Of a DNA stretch of 64,000 bases, positions 55,540 through 64,000 are shown one piece after another. A program made the position numbers and the translations under genes. The notes beneath the pieces are model-generated. The model did no database searches and was not told where the DNA came from. It was given only the letters and a program-made list of their open reading frames with translations. The stretch's first letter is position 1. Each line of letters begins with the position of its first letter. This DNA is from JAIOQJ01 sp963718635 (GTDB taxonomy: Bacteria > Planctomycetota > Planctomycetia > Gemmatales > Gemmataceae): contig OY970367.1 in the NCBI GenBank assembly GCA_963718635.1, forward strand, positions 2,294,001 through 2,358,000. Reading direction: 5' to 3'.

Positions 55540-55567
55540 GTGAGCAACGTTTTTTACGTTGCTCACG
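55540..55567 (+). terminator. Hairpin terminator after TIGR03000 gene
   Basis: GTGAGCAACGT - TTTTT - ACGTTGCTCAC lies 12 bases past the stop. The T run is in the loop rather than after the stem, so termination is plausible but not certain. Confidence 0.55.
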
Positions 55568-55592
55568 GCTATTGCGGTTTAAGCTCGCCTGT

Positions 55593-55648
55593 ACGAGCCT
55601 GAAGCGCCAGCGAAGATTTCTCCATCTTCGCTGGCGCTTCAGGCTCGT
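55593..55648. repeat. Perfect 25-base inverted repeat (CCTGAAGCGCCAGCGAAGAT)
   Basis: Arms 55593-55617 and 55624-55648 are exact inverses around a 6-base loop. It belongs to the GAGCCTGAAGCGC family (compare 40130-40291). Confidence 0.92.
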
Positions 55649-55843
55649 GCTGTCCTTCGATCGAATCCACGTCACGGCCCAAATCGTAATTAAAGCAAAC
55701 GAAATTCAGCTTAACGCGTTTGGAAGATAGGATCATTTGGGGAATGTACTTTCGCGCTCCGCGTGAAAAAGTTTTCAGGCGGAGCGGCCATACCTGGCTT
55801 AGTCGAGTCTTCACTGAATTCGTATGTTTGCTAAGGGGTGTCC

Positions 55844-55935
55844 GCAGTTTTGGCGAGCCGGGAGCGTGAGCGACCGGAGAACGCTCCCAAAGCCAAATAC
55901 TCCGGTCGCTCACGCTCCCGGCTCGCCAAAACTGC
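55844..55935. repeat. Perfect 36-base inverted repeat (GGCGAGCCGGGAGCGTGAGC)
   Basis: Arms 55844-55879 and 55900-55935 are exact inverses around a 20-base loop; the best copy of the family seen at 212, 3668, 28280 and 32980. It lies 80 bases before a start codon. Confidence 0.93.
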
Positions 55936-56015
55936 CGATTCCCTAAGATGGACGAGATACGCCCCCTTTTTTCTTTTCATGTCCCGTCGGTTCACTCTCC
56001 AGCCGGAGTTCGCGA

Positions 56016-59000
56016 ATGGCCGAAGCCAGCAGCAGCGCCTTCAAGATGAAATGCCCGAGTTGCGAGGCCGCGATCACCATCCGCGACCCGAAACTGGTCG
56101 GCAAGAAGATCGATTGCCAAAGGTGCAAGTTCCGCTTTACCGTCGAGATGCCGGCTGCGGCCGAAGAAGAAGTCACCAAGCCGGTGAAGAAGCTGACGGC
56201 CGAAGAAGTCAAAAAGAAGCAGCCCACGCGCCGCGAGGGTCCGCCGAACCCGCGCAACAAGCCTTTGCCGAAACGCGACGAGGATGAAGACCAGCCGAAG
56301 AAAAAGCCCAAGAAAGGCTCGAATCTGACGCTCATCATCGGCGGCGGGCTCGGCCTCGTGACCATCGGTATCATCGCCGCGTTCCTGCTCGGCCTTTTCG
56401 ACAGCGATTCGGGCACGCCGGCGCCCAAGCCAAATACCGATCAAGTGAAGAACCCGAACCCCGGCGGCGAGCCGAAGAAGATCGATCCCAAAATAAAGGT
56501 CGATCCCGTTGTTCAGGAGAAAGAGAAAGAGAAACCGGTTGGCGCGGTGGCGGCCGACATCACGAACATGCTGCCGGAAGATTCGCAATGGGTGTTGCGA
56601 CTTAGCGGCGCGAATTCTTCGACACGCCCATTGGCGCCGTGCTGCTGGAGGAATCGAGCGATTCCGCACGCGCTTTCAAAAGAAGCATGGGCTTTGCCGG
56701 CGACGACATTGAACGGATCGCTTGCAGCGGCGCCAAAAGCGGCCTGCTCTTCGGCATCGTTCGGCTCAAGCGCGATGTGAAGATCGAAGAACTGCAAGCG
56801 GCGATGAATCTCGATCCCAAGCCAAAAAACGTTCGCAATCGGAACCTCTGGACGATTCGATCGAACGAACTCTTCGCCATGTTCGGCGACTACTTGGCGC
56901 TGAAGGCGAAAGAATGGGCCCTGCCGATTCCGAAGCCGGAAGGGAACGCGCACGCTGGCTCTCTGCCTCGTTGATCCTCGGACGCTGCTCATAGGCGATC
57001 TGGCGCCGCTCGAAAAATATTTGAACGCCAATCTGAAGCGCACTTTCCAGACGACCTATCGCCGTGCCGATGAGGCGCCGATCCAAAGGCGCCGATGGAA
57101 GAGGCCAAAAAGGATTCGGCGTTTTCCACTAATCCTTCCTTCCTGAGCGTGGCGCCGGCCTTGAAAATTGTGTTGAATCGGCTGGAAGGCGAGCGCTCGA
57201 CCCTGGTTGCTTTTGCGACGGCCATGAGCGATGCCGATCGCTCGCTAACGCCGCTGTTGCGCAAACGATCGGCCGGCGGCGGGCCGTTGCAGAAATTGCC
57301 GGTGCCTCAATCGGCCGTTGTGGCTGTCGTCGTTCGACAGATGGATGAAGTGAAGCTCGACGCGGTCGCGGCCATCGAATATCCTTCCGCCGATGAAGCG
57401 GCGCAGACCGCGCAGAACTCCAAAGGAATTGCACTATTTCTCGATCAGACGGTGAAGGCGTTGCTTTCCAAAAAGAGCGATGCCAGTGCGAAGAAAGATG
57501 AGCCGAAGGAAACGACGCCATCGTCGGTGACCATCGCTAATGCGGATAAATACTTGACGATCTCGGTTGATCTCGATTGGAAGCCGATCTATCACACCTT
57601 TGTTTCGCCCGGTGTTCGCTCGAGCGTCGATCTCCTCAAGGGCGAAGCGTTGATGATGACCGGCAAAGCGCACTGGCAGAATCTCTCCGTGGCCGCGAAA
57701 GCGATGGAGAAGGCGGGCAGCGTTCCCTTCGCCATCAATGTTCGCCCTGGTGATGGCAGCCGTTTTAATCTGCCTTACCCGCCGGAGCAGTCGGTCGGCT
57801 GGATGGCCGACTTGCTCCCTTATCTAGGCTATGAAACGCTCTCGCGCAAGATTCGCCGTGACCAATCTTGGAACTACGAAGATCTGGCGAAAGGTGAAAG
57901 CAATCTGATCGCCGGCTCGGCGTGGATTCCCGAGTTTCTGAGTCGTGAACTCCCCGAGGACACCTGGCGTGCCCAAGTGCCGAGCCTGAAGGGGCGTGAC
58001 TTGGGCGCTACCCATTTCGTGGGCCTGAGCGGCATCGGCATGGACGCGGCCAATTACCCCGACACCGCCGAATATGCGAAAAAGCTCGGAGTTTTCGGCT
58101 ATAGCCGTGCAACAAAGTTCAGCGACATCGCTGCCGGCGATGGCCTCGCCAGCACGATATTCATGATTCAAGTCCCGCCAACAATGCAGCGCCCGTGGAT
58201 CCGCGGCGGCGGCGCCACGGTGCAAGGCGTGCCCGAAACGAGCAGCGTTAAACCTTTCGTTAGCATCACGAAAGACGGCAAGAAAGGCACTTATGCCCTC
58301 ATGGCCGACGGCGCCATTCGCTTTGTCAGCGAGTCTATTAGTGATGAGGTTTTCAAAAGTCTCGTGACCTATAAGGGCGGTGAGAAAGTCGGTGATTTGG
58401 AGGGGGCAGCGCCCGCAATCAATGGTGAAGGGAAACTGACGACGCCGGCTGCGGAGCCGAAGAAGGATACACCTCCAGCCGAGAAGAAAGCGGAAGCGCC
58501 TGCGAAGAAAGATGAACCGACGCCAACGGTTTTCGATAAACGCGTGCCCGAAATCGAGAGAGGAGTGATAAGTTTGTCATTGCTTTTGGAGTATTTGTCA
58601 ACTGAAACAAAGGTGAAGATCGAATGCGATCCGGCCACGTTCAAGCAAAAGGAAATCGACATTGAAAAGCAGCAGATTGACTTGGGAGGCCGACTGCGAG
58701 GAGTTCGCTTAGGCACCTTATTGGATCTAATTGCCCGTCAAGTTGGAGAAGACTGCGTACCGGAAATCAGCAGCGATAAAATAGTATTGACCTTCAAACC
58801 TGTCAAAGGCCCGCGTCCCTTTCCAAAGGCAAGTCCCGAGCAACTGAGAGCCGAGGCCGAAGTTCGGAAGATGCTAAACATGGAGCTGACGGCTTCTTTT
58901 TTTACCGAAGGCGAGCTTAGCCTTTCGCTCTTGTTAGAAGAGTTGTGTATGACTCTAGACTCGACGAAAAAGGCCGCGCAGCGATTACAGTTTTACAACG

Positions 59001-59173
59001 ATTCCGCCGAACTGGAAAAAGCCAAGATTCACTTCGAGAAGATTCAGATAAAAGCTTCGACGACTGCGAAGACCGTTAAAGAATCGATGGAAGCAGCCTT
59101 TACGCAAGCAGGCTTCACGTACGAAATCGTCGATTCGCTGATCATCGTGCGACCGGCAAAGGCGAAGCGATAA
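56016..59173 (+). CDS. Zinc-ribbon, membrane-anchored DUF1559-like protein (three frame breaks)
   Basis: About 1,050 residues. From MAEASSSAFKMKCPSCEAAI: a zinc ribbon (CPSC ... CQRC), a Lys/Pro-rich linker and one transmembrane helix (LTLIIGGGLGLVTIGIIAAF). Breaks near 56611, 56955 and 57085 separate parts that read on naturally (FDTPIGAVLLEESSDSARAF; LLIGDLAPLEKYLNANLKRT; MEEAKKDSAFSTNPSFLSVA). Later parts contain PFAINVRPGDGSRFNLPYPP, GLASTIFMIQVPPTMQRPWI and YALMADGAIRFVSESISDEV, a DUF1559 (prepilin-like) pattern, then two similar repeats (LSLLLEYLSTETKVKIECDP and LSLLLEELCMTLDSTKKAAQ). Function unknown; three breaks in one gene again suggest indel errors. Confidence 0.8.
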
Positions 59174-59243
59174 GCGCGAAGGCGAGCCGAATTGCATAAG
59201 CAATCGAGACACCAAACCGACGCGCCAGCGAGTGAACTGGGCG

Positions 59244-60002
59244 CTATCGTGCTCCGCACAGCGTCGTGGCTAACGGCTCCTCCTCAACCGGTTTCGAAAC
59301 CCAGCGTGCCGGTGGATGCCAGCTACAATTAATGTCCAAATAGCGATGCAGAAAGGGATTGGGCGAATCGCCGAAGAAGAGGTCGCGGGGATAAGTCGCT
59401 GCGGGCCGGGTACGTTCGGGATCGAGCAATCCGGCGGCGACGCACGATTCCAACAGCAATTCACTGCAAAAATAACTGTCCCGCTCTCCGTGTGGGCCGC
59501 CGATGAAAAACGTGCGCAACGGCCCGCGGCTGCGCAAAGGAGTCACTTGCGCGGCAACCCGGACGGCCGCGAAGCGCTTGCCATCCTGGGCCATTGCAAA
59601 GCGCGTCAGACACTCGGATTGCTCGGGCGTCAACGGCGTCAAACGTCGGCGCATGAAGACCATCGCTTTGCATTCGTAGCTCCCCATCGCTTCGACAGCT
59701 TCCGTGACGCGAACGTGCAACGTGTTATGCGGCCCGGCTTCCAGAATGGCCATCGAGCCATCGGGGCGAGCGAAGACGATGCCGCTGTGATGAGGCGCTC
59801 CGCTCCAGGCCATGCAATGGCCAGCGCGTGCAATAAACAACGGGTCGGTGGAAAAGAAGAGATCGCCGGGCTGCGGCGCGTAGGGCTCGGCCTTGCCGCG
59901 CAGCACTTCATCGAGGCAGAAGGCCGGTTGATAGAGATAGGAGCCGCCCCCAACCGGCGCCGTCGCGAAGGCCATGCTGAGCGTACAAACGAAAATTCCC
60001 AT
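59244..60002 (-). CDS. Permuted NlpC/P60 (YiiX/YebB-like) cysteine hydrolase
   Basis: 252 residues from MGIFVCTLSMAFATAPVGGG with GGAGG upstream; six codons earlier another ATG exists without site. Features: PQPGDLFFSTDPL, GAPHHSGIVFARPDGSMAIL (catalytic His), and RDSYFCSELLLESCVAAGLL (catalytic Cys), the circularly permuted papain-like order His before Cys. Acts on amides or esters in envelope or lipid substrates. The last codons (LATTLCGAR) are supplied by a copy of the GTTAGCCACGACGC repeat. Confidence 0.8.
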   Translation of the reverse strand: MGIFVCTLSMAFATAPVGGGSYLYQPAFCLDEVLRGKAEPYAPQPGDLFFSTDPLFIARAGHCMAWSGAPHHSGIVFARPDGSMAILEAGPHNTLHVRVTEAVEAMGSYECKAMVFMRRRLTPLTPEQSECLTRFAMAQDGKRFAAVRVAAQVTPLRSRGPLRTFFIGGPHGERDSYFCSELLLESCVAAGLLDPERTRPAATYPRDLFFGDSPNPFLHRYLDINCSWHPPARWVSKPVEEEPLATTLCGAR

Positions 60003-60299
60003 GCCGTTGCCTCCATTCAACTGACTGGGCGTCCTACCTTTATCCGCTTAGGGGCAGGGTGTTGTTTAAGCTCCGTTCATTGATCGACACTTGGCCCGAG
60101 TCGAAGACGCTCGTCTAATCGCCATTCTTGATAGAAGTGTTGTTCACAACGCTTGCGGTACATTCCGGATAATCGTTGCGATGAGAACGTTGACTTATTA
60201 TCCCCATCTAGCAACCAGATCGCCTTTTCTTAATTTAAAGGGTGACAAACGAGCAATGGTTCTCTCGCCAAACTTCTCAACACCTCGATGGTTCAATCT
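60003..60299. other. Divergent gap, nothing recognised
   Basis: 297 bases between divergent genes; AT-rich stretch at 60190-60245 may carry promoters. No repeat. Confidence 0.4.
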
Positions 60300-61130
60300 A
60301 TGTTCACGATCAGCGCTTTTGCCGACGAAATCTCGCCCGATCCGCTGGAGCAAATTGCCGTTCTCAAAACTTGCGGTGTACGGCACATTGAATTTCGCTC
60401 GATCCACAAGACCAACGTACTGGCGCTCGATGATCGGCAGATCGCCGACTTCAAGAACCTACTTGATCGCGAAGGCTTTCGATTGAGCGCTATCGGCTCG
60501 CCCATCGGCAAGATTCGCATTGACGAACCCTTCGAGCCGCACTTGGAAAAATTTCAACGTGCGATCCATCTTTGCCAGGTATTCGGCACGCCGAACATCC
60601 GCATCTTCAGCTACTATCCGCCGGAGAGTTTCGACGGCAACTGGCAGCCTTATCGCGATGAAGTGATGAAGCGCATGCGCGCCAAGGCGGCCATCGCGGA
60701 AAAGAACAACGTCATGTTGTTTCACGAAAACGAGCATCGCATCTACGGCGATTCGCCTGAGCGCGTAGCGGACATCTTCGCATCGGCGCCCAGCCCCAAT
60801 CTCAAAGCCGCCTACGATCCGGCGAACTTCGTCTTCTGCGGCTACGACCCGATGGAAGGTTGGAAAGTGAGCAAGCCGCACACGGCCCATTTTCACATCA
60901 AAGATTGGAAAAAAGGCGCTGAACATGGCAGCATCGCCGGCGAAGGCGAGGGTCAAATCCCGGCCATCATGGCCGATGCCGTGCGAATGAACTACAGCGG
61001 TTTCGCCACGCTCGAACCGCACCTGCTCGGCGGCGGCCCAACCGGCGGCGTCACCGGCCCGGAACTATTCCCAAAAGCCGTCGCGGCGTTTAAGAAGATT
61101 CTGGATGGCGTGGGCGGCAAATACGTTTGA
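60300..61130 (+). CDS. Sugar phosphate isomerase/epimerase, cytoplasmic
   Basis: 276 residues from MFTISAFADEISPDPLEQIA; an ATG four codons earlier is possible. TIM-barrel motifs: CGVRHIEFRSIHKTNVLALD, LSAIGSPIGKIRIDEPFEPH, TPNIRIFSYYPPESFDGNWQ, NVMLFHENEHRIYGDSPERV (metal-binding Glu/His), KAAYDPANFVFCGYDPMEGW, TAHFHIKDWKKGAEHGSIAG and YSGFATLEPHLLGGGPTGGV (Glu). No signal peptide. Stands alone; convergent with DUF1501. Confidence 0.92.
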   Translation: MFTISAFADEISPDPLEQIAVLKTCGVRHIEFRSIHKTNVLALDDRQIADFKNLLDREGFRLSAIGSPIGKIRIDEPFEPHLEKFQRAIHLCQVFGTPNIRIFSYYPPESFDGNWQPYRDEVMKRMRAKAAIAEKNNVMLFHENEHRIYGDSPERVADIFASAPSPNLKAAYDPANFVFCGYDPMEGWKVSKPHTAHFHIKDWKKGAEHGSIAGEGEGQIPAIMADAVRMNYSGFATLEPHLLGGGPTGGVTGPELFPKAVAAFKKILDGVGGKYV

Positions 61131-61212
61131 GTGCGTCTCAATCGCCACGCACGAAGTAAGCGGCCTCAAAGACGCTTACTGGTTGCGCAGCTCCATGAAT
61201 TCCGATTTAGAA

Positions 61213-62583
61213 TCAAACCAGTTCTCGGATCGGCTTCGCATCCGAATCGACAAGATACTGCGGCCGACCATTCGGATCGGTCAGACGAACTTCATCAAGG
61301 TTCAGGCCGATGTTGTGATAGAGCGTCGCGAAGATTTCTTCAAACGTTACCGGTCGTTTGACCGCGTGGCCGGCATGGCGATCCGTCTCGCCGATCGTCT
61401 GCCCCGTCTTCATGCCGCCGCCAGCTAACAGGGCGGCGTTTACCGTTGGCCAGTGGTCCCGCCCCGCTTCCTTATTGATCCGCGGCGTACGGCCGAACTC
61501 GCCCCAGACCACGACTGAGACATCGTCGTTCAGGCCTCGTTCGTGCAGATCGGTCACCAGGGCGGAGACAGCCTGATCGAGCAAGGGCATATCCTTACGG
61601 CCTTCGACAAAGTTTTTGCCGTCCGGCCCGTGCCAATCCCAACGGCTGAAGTTCAGGGTGACGACGCGGGCGCCCGCCTCGACCAATCGGCGGGCGACGC
61701 AGAAATTGCGCACCATTCGCGGTGAGCCGTCGCGCACGTAGGCCGGATCGTCTACGCCGTACCGAGCGAGTGTCTTTGGATTCTCTTTGGAGAGATCGAG
61801 GGCATCAACAAGCTTAGACGTTGTCAAAATGCCGAGCGCCTGTTGTGAGTAGGTATCGAGGCCATCGAAGACGCCTTGCTGATCAATTGACCTACTTACC
61901 GTGTCGAAGGATTTTGAAAGCGCCAAGCGATCCTGCAACTGTTCGAGCGTGATCCCTTTGAGCACCATGCCGTCGGCCTTGTCGCTTCCTCGTTCGGCTG
62001 CCACGCGGAAGGGAGCATGGGCTGCGCCGAGGAAGCCGCCGACACCCGGATAACCCCATTTGGCTTCGCCCGTCTTGTACATCAATGAAAGATGCGCGGG
62101 AACGGAGGCATTCGTCGGCCCGAGCACTTTCGAAACCCAGGCGCCCATCGCCGGCCAGTAATTCTGCGTCGCCGGCGTTTTCTTTCGACCCGTCATGCAT
62201 TGGTAGCTGTCGTGTCCGCCGTCTGAGCCGACGAGCGAGCGGATGGCCACGAACTTATCCATCATCGCCGCGATGCGCGGGAAGTGTTCGCAGATCTGGA
62301 TGCCCGGCACATTAGTTTGGATCGGCTTGAACTCGCCGCGGATTTCCGGTGGGGCATCGGGCTTCAGGTCCCACATGTCCATATGCGGCGGGCCACCCGG
62401 CAGAAATACATTGATAATCGCCTTGTGCGAAGAGCGAACGCCCGATTGGGCTTCCGCAGCCAGCAGGTTCGGCAAGGCGAGCGAACTTCCCACCAGCGTA
62501 CCGCCAATGGTGAGAAAATCGCGGCGCGAAACGCCATCGCAAAAACCGCCTTTACGATGAGGCTTGCCAAAGATGGTGAGCAT
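61213..62583 (-). CDS. DUF1501 protein, Tat-exported
   Basis: 456 residues. N-terminal twin-arginine signal GVSRRDFLTIGGTLVGSSLA. Core of the sulfatase-like DUF1501 family: AIINVFLPGGPPHMDMWDLK, EHFPRIAAMMDKFVAIRSLV, GGHDSYQCMTGRKK, ARVVTLNFSRWDWHGPDGKN, DVSVVVWGEFGRTPRINKEA, GRDHWPTVNAALLAGGGMK, ATLYHNIGLNLDEVRLTDPN. In planctomycetes DUF1501 genes usually pair with a PSCyt1/DUF1553 cytochrome gene; here the upstream neighbour is DUF1552 after a 0.7-kb repeat gap. Substrate unknown. Confidence 0.93.
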   Translation of the reverse strand: MLTIFGKPHRKGGFCDGVSRRDFLTIGGTLVGSSLALPNLLAAEAQSGVRSSHKAIINVFLPGGPPHMDMWDLKPDAPPEIRGEFKPIQTNVPGIQICEHFPRIAAMMDKFVAIRSLVGSDGGHDSYQCMTGRKKTPATQNYWPAMGAWVSKVLGPTNASVPAHLSLMYKTGEAKWGYPGVGGFLGAAHAPFRVAAERGSDKADGMVLKGITLEQLQDRLALSKSFDTVSRSIDQQGVFDGLDTYSQQALGILTTSKLVDALDLSKENPKTLARYGVDDPAYVRDGSPRMVRNFCVARRLVEAGARVVTLNFSRWDWHGPDGKNFVEGRKDMPLLDQAVSALVTDLHERGLNDDVSVVVWGEFGRTPRINKEAGRDHWPTVNAALLAGGGMKTGQTIGETDRHAGHAVKRPVTFEEIFATLYHNIGLNLDEVRLTDPNGRPQYLVDSDAKPIRELV

Positions 62584-62734
62584 GATTAGGACCCTTGCAC
62601 AATTCGGCAGGATAATCGGAATGGGCGGCCGGCAGATAGTTTACTCTAGGCGACCCGCGAATGATTGAACAGGGGAAAACCGGTTTCACAGTCGCGTCGC
62701 TCGCCAGAATCCGTTGGCGCAACTGCCGCGTCTG

Positions 62735-62990
62735 TTAATCGTCAAGCGTTTGATCCTTATCATTCCGCAAACCGAAATCCGCATTCCCTCCAAGCGTTTT
62801 CCCACGATTTTCTCGGGTCGGGGCTTCTGGAAATATTTCCAGAACCTGCGCCGTCAGAATGACAGACGATTGAATGTCAAGCATCTGATCATTGATGATT
62901 CCGCAATCCGAATTCCGCATTCCGCATTTCCTCCGAGCGTTTTCCCACGATTTTCTCGTGAATGCCCTTCGGGAAATATTTCCCGAAGGG
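62735..62990 (+). repeat. Two tandem H1 elements
   Basis: Copy 1: AAATCCGCATTCC, TTTTCCCACGATTTTCTCGG, perfect 20-base palindrome 62825-62844 (TTCTGGAAATATTTCCAGAA). Copy 2: CAATCCGAATTCCGCATTCC, TTTTCCCACGATTTTCTCGT, perfect 26-base palindrome 62965-62990 (arms CCCTTCG). The copies also share leaders with GATTGAATGTCAAGC-like sequence. Confidence 0.9.
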
Positions 62991-63085
62991 TCGGTGAAAA
63001 CCCTTCAAAGTTGCCTTTCGCTCGGCTAAAGGTTTTTCTTTCGCCGAACGAAAAGCGACTATCTGCGCTGCGACAACGGAGATAG
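62991..63085 (+). repeat. Stem following H1 (GAAAACCCTTCAAAGTTGCC)
   Basis: GTGAAAACCCTTCAAAGTTG then CCTTTCGCTCGGCTAAAGG and an imperfect inverse; the same downstream part as 47782-47850 in inverse orientation, with more mismatches. Confidence 0.8.
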
Positions 63086-63316
63086 TCGTACATACCAGCT
63101 TAGGCGCGCTGTTTTTGGAATTCTTTTTTTAGAGCAACAAAACGTCGGGGTGGATGCCAGGCTATTTCGCGGCTTTGACTGATCATTAATTTAATCACAT
63201 CTGCTTGCGGCGGCTTGTGCAAACAGTCAGAGCCGCGACCGTGATAGTAGGGAGCGATAGCGCACACTCCGCTTACGGTCGTGGCTTTGACGGCGCTCGA
63301 CCAAGCCGCGCCTTTC
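63086..63316. other. Remainder of repeat-rich gap
   Basis: GTGATAGTAGGGAGCGATAGCGC and a partial inverse (GCGACCG...CGGTCG) at about 63232-63290 hint at another worn hairpin. No gene. Confidence 0.4.
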
Positions 63317-64000
63317 TCACGCCAATAACGCGTTCAACGGCCCTGTCTGATCGATGTCTTTAAGCCCCGTGTCGGGGATGCCGAATTTGTCGCGGGGTTT
63401 GCCAACGGCGTGGAGCAGGGTGCAGTAGAGGTTGGCCATCGTGCGGTGGTTCTTCGAGCCGTACTTCGGAAAGCGCAGGTAACGCCCGGCGGTGTTGAGC
63501 TTGCCTCCCAAATTGCCGATGAGCACGACCGGCCATTCGCTGCAGACTGGGATGATGGCCTTCGCCGGAATCGCTGAGGTAGACGATCAGCGTATTGTCG
63601 AGCATCGTGCCGTTACCTTCTTTGACGCTATCGAGTTTCTTGCAGAGGCCGGCGATGAGTTTGGTGTGAAACTGGCGAAGTTCGACGTGGCAATCTTCGG
63701 AAGAAGCACGGCCATAGGCGGCGCCATGGCCGACGCCGTGCAGGTCGAGGATGCCGAATTCGGGGAAGCTGCCAAAACTCTGGCCGCCGCCGCCGGAGAT
63801 AAGGGTGACCGTGTTGGTAACACCAGCGAGCAGCGCTGCGGTTGCGATTTCAAACTGGGCTTCGAGAATAAGACTGGAGGTTGTCGTCGTCTGCTTGTCA
63901 CCGAGTTTGGGCGCGTTCCTCTTTAGTTCATCGGCTTTGGCGAGCAACTCGCGTTGACGACCGTGCAGCGATTCGAACGCTTCGAGGTAGCGGTCGAATT
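63317..64000 (-). CDS. DUF1552 protein, C-terminal part (one frame break, runs off window)
   Basis: Visible part reads FDRYLEAFESLHGRQRELLA, QFEIATAALLAGVTNTVTLI, FGILDLHGVGHGAAYGRASS, LRQFHTKLIAGLCKKLDSVK, MLDNTLIVYLSDSGEGHHP, then a break near 63545, then VVLIGNLGGKLNTAGRYLRF, NHRTMANLYCTLLHAVGKPR, FGIPDTGLKDIDQTGPLNAL. These are the conserved C-terminal motifs of DUF1552, a sulfatase-like relative of DUF1501. The 5' part lies beyond 64000. Confidence 0.9.

Overview
The window looks like chromosome of a planctomycete of the Gemmata type. The evidence is the gene content: BBP7-type outer-membrane protein, two TIGR03000 proteins, DUF1501 and DUF1552 proteins, a PVC-type haem-binding dehydrogenase, Uma2 and Rpn-type nucleases, PEP-CTERM sorting, surface proteins with an N-terminal LExLExR motif, a pectate-lyase/DUF1080 protein, and many dispersed palindromic repeats. 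Genes lie in short runs on both strands with repeat-filled gaps.

Layout. 0-4.5 kb: end of a secreted protein, a broken Uma2 gene, a translationally coupled PSP1 / TPR-YggX pair, a secreted protein, then hairpin repeats and tRNA-Glu(CTC) with its own promoter and terminator. 4.9-15.7 kb: a 59-residue membrane protein, two planctomycete-specific small proteins with a phosphopantetheinyl transferase, a Tat-exported sugar isomerase, a GT2 glycosyltransferase divergent from a DegT/DnrJ aminotransferase, a PEP-CTERM protein, a damaged BBP7 protein, a TerC protein and a lipoprotein. 15.8-17.6 kb: a compact operon of a P-loop polynucleotide-kinase-like protein, a Thg1-like 3'-5' polymerase and DUF4291, the best candidate for an uncharacterised (RNA-repair) system. 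17.8-33 kb: secreted proteins, a surface-targeted cyclophilin, an Rpn/DUF4351 protein with a decayed tandem partner, leucyl-tRNA synthetase, a large haem-binding dehydrogenase and a pectate-lyase/DUF1080 protein. The last two are each flanked by a copy of the same promoter-antitoxin cassette whose toxin is lost or internally deleted. 33-40 kb: orphan hypothetical genes, DUF2442, BatE/BatD, a MazF module and an arsR-arsC-acr3 operon with a clear promoter/operator. 40-46 kb: imuA-imuB followed by a degraded island of RHS core, orphan toxin/immunity genes, a RAYT transposase remnant and REP-like repeats. 46-64 kb: two sugar-phosphate isomerases, a very repeat-rich 1.3-kb gap, a CusA/CzcA efflux pump, a CtpA protease, two TIGR03000 proteins, a zinc-ribbon/DUF1559-like protein, a permuted NlpC/P60 hydrolase, DUF1501 and DUF1552.

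Two themes cut across the window. First, about 17 single-base frame breaks occur in otherwise well-conserved genes, including essential leuS. I read most of these as residual indel errors in the assembly and annotate such genes as one unit. Second, several families of palindromes recur. One has the fixed core GGAAATATTTCC, arms that change in a compensatory way, and a conserved companion block, and may be an undescribed element.
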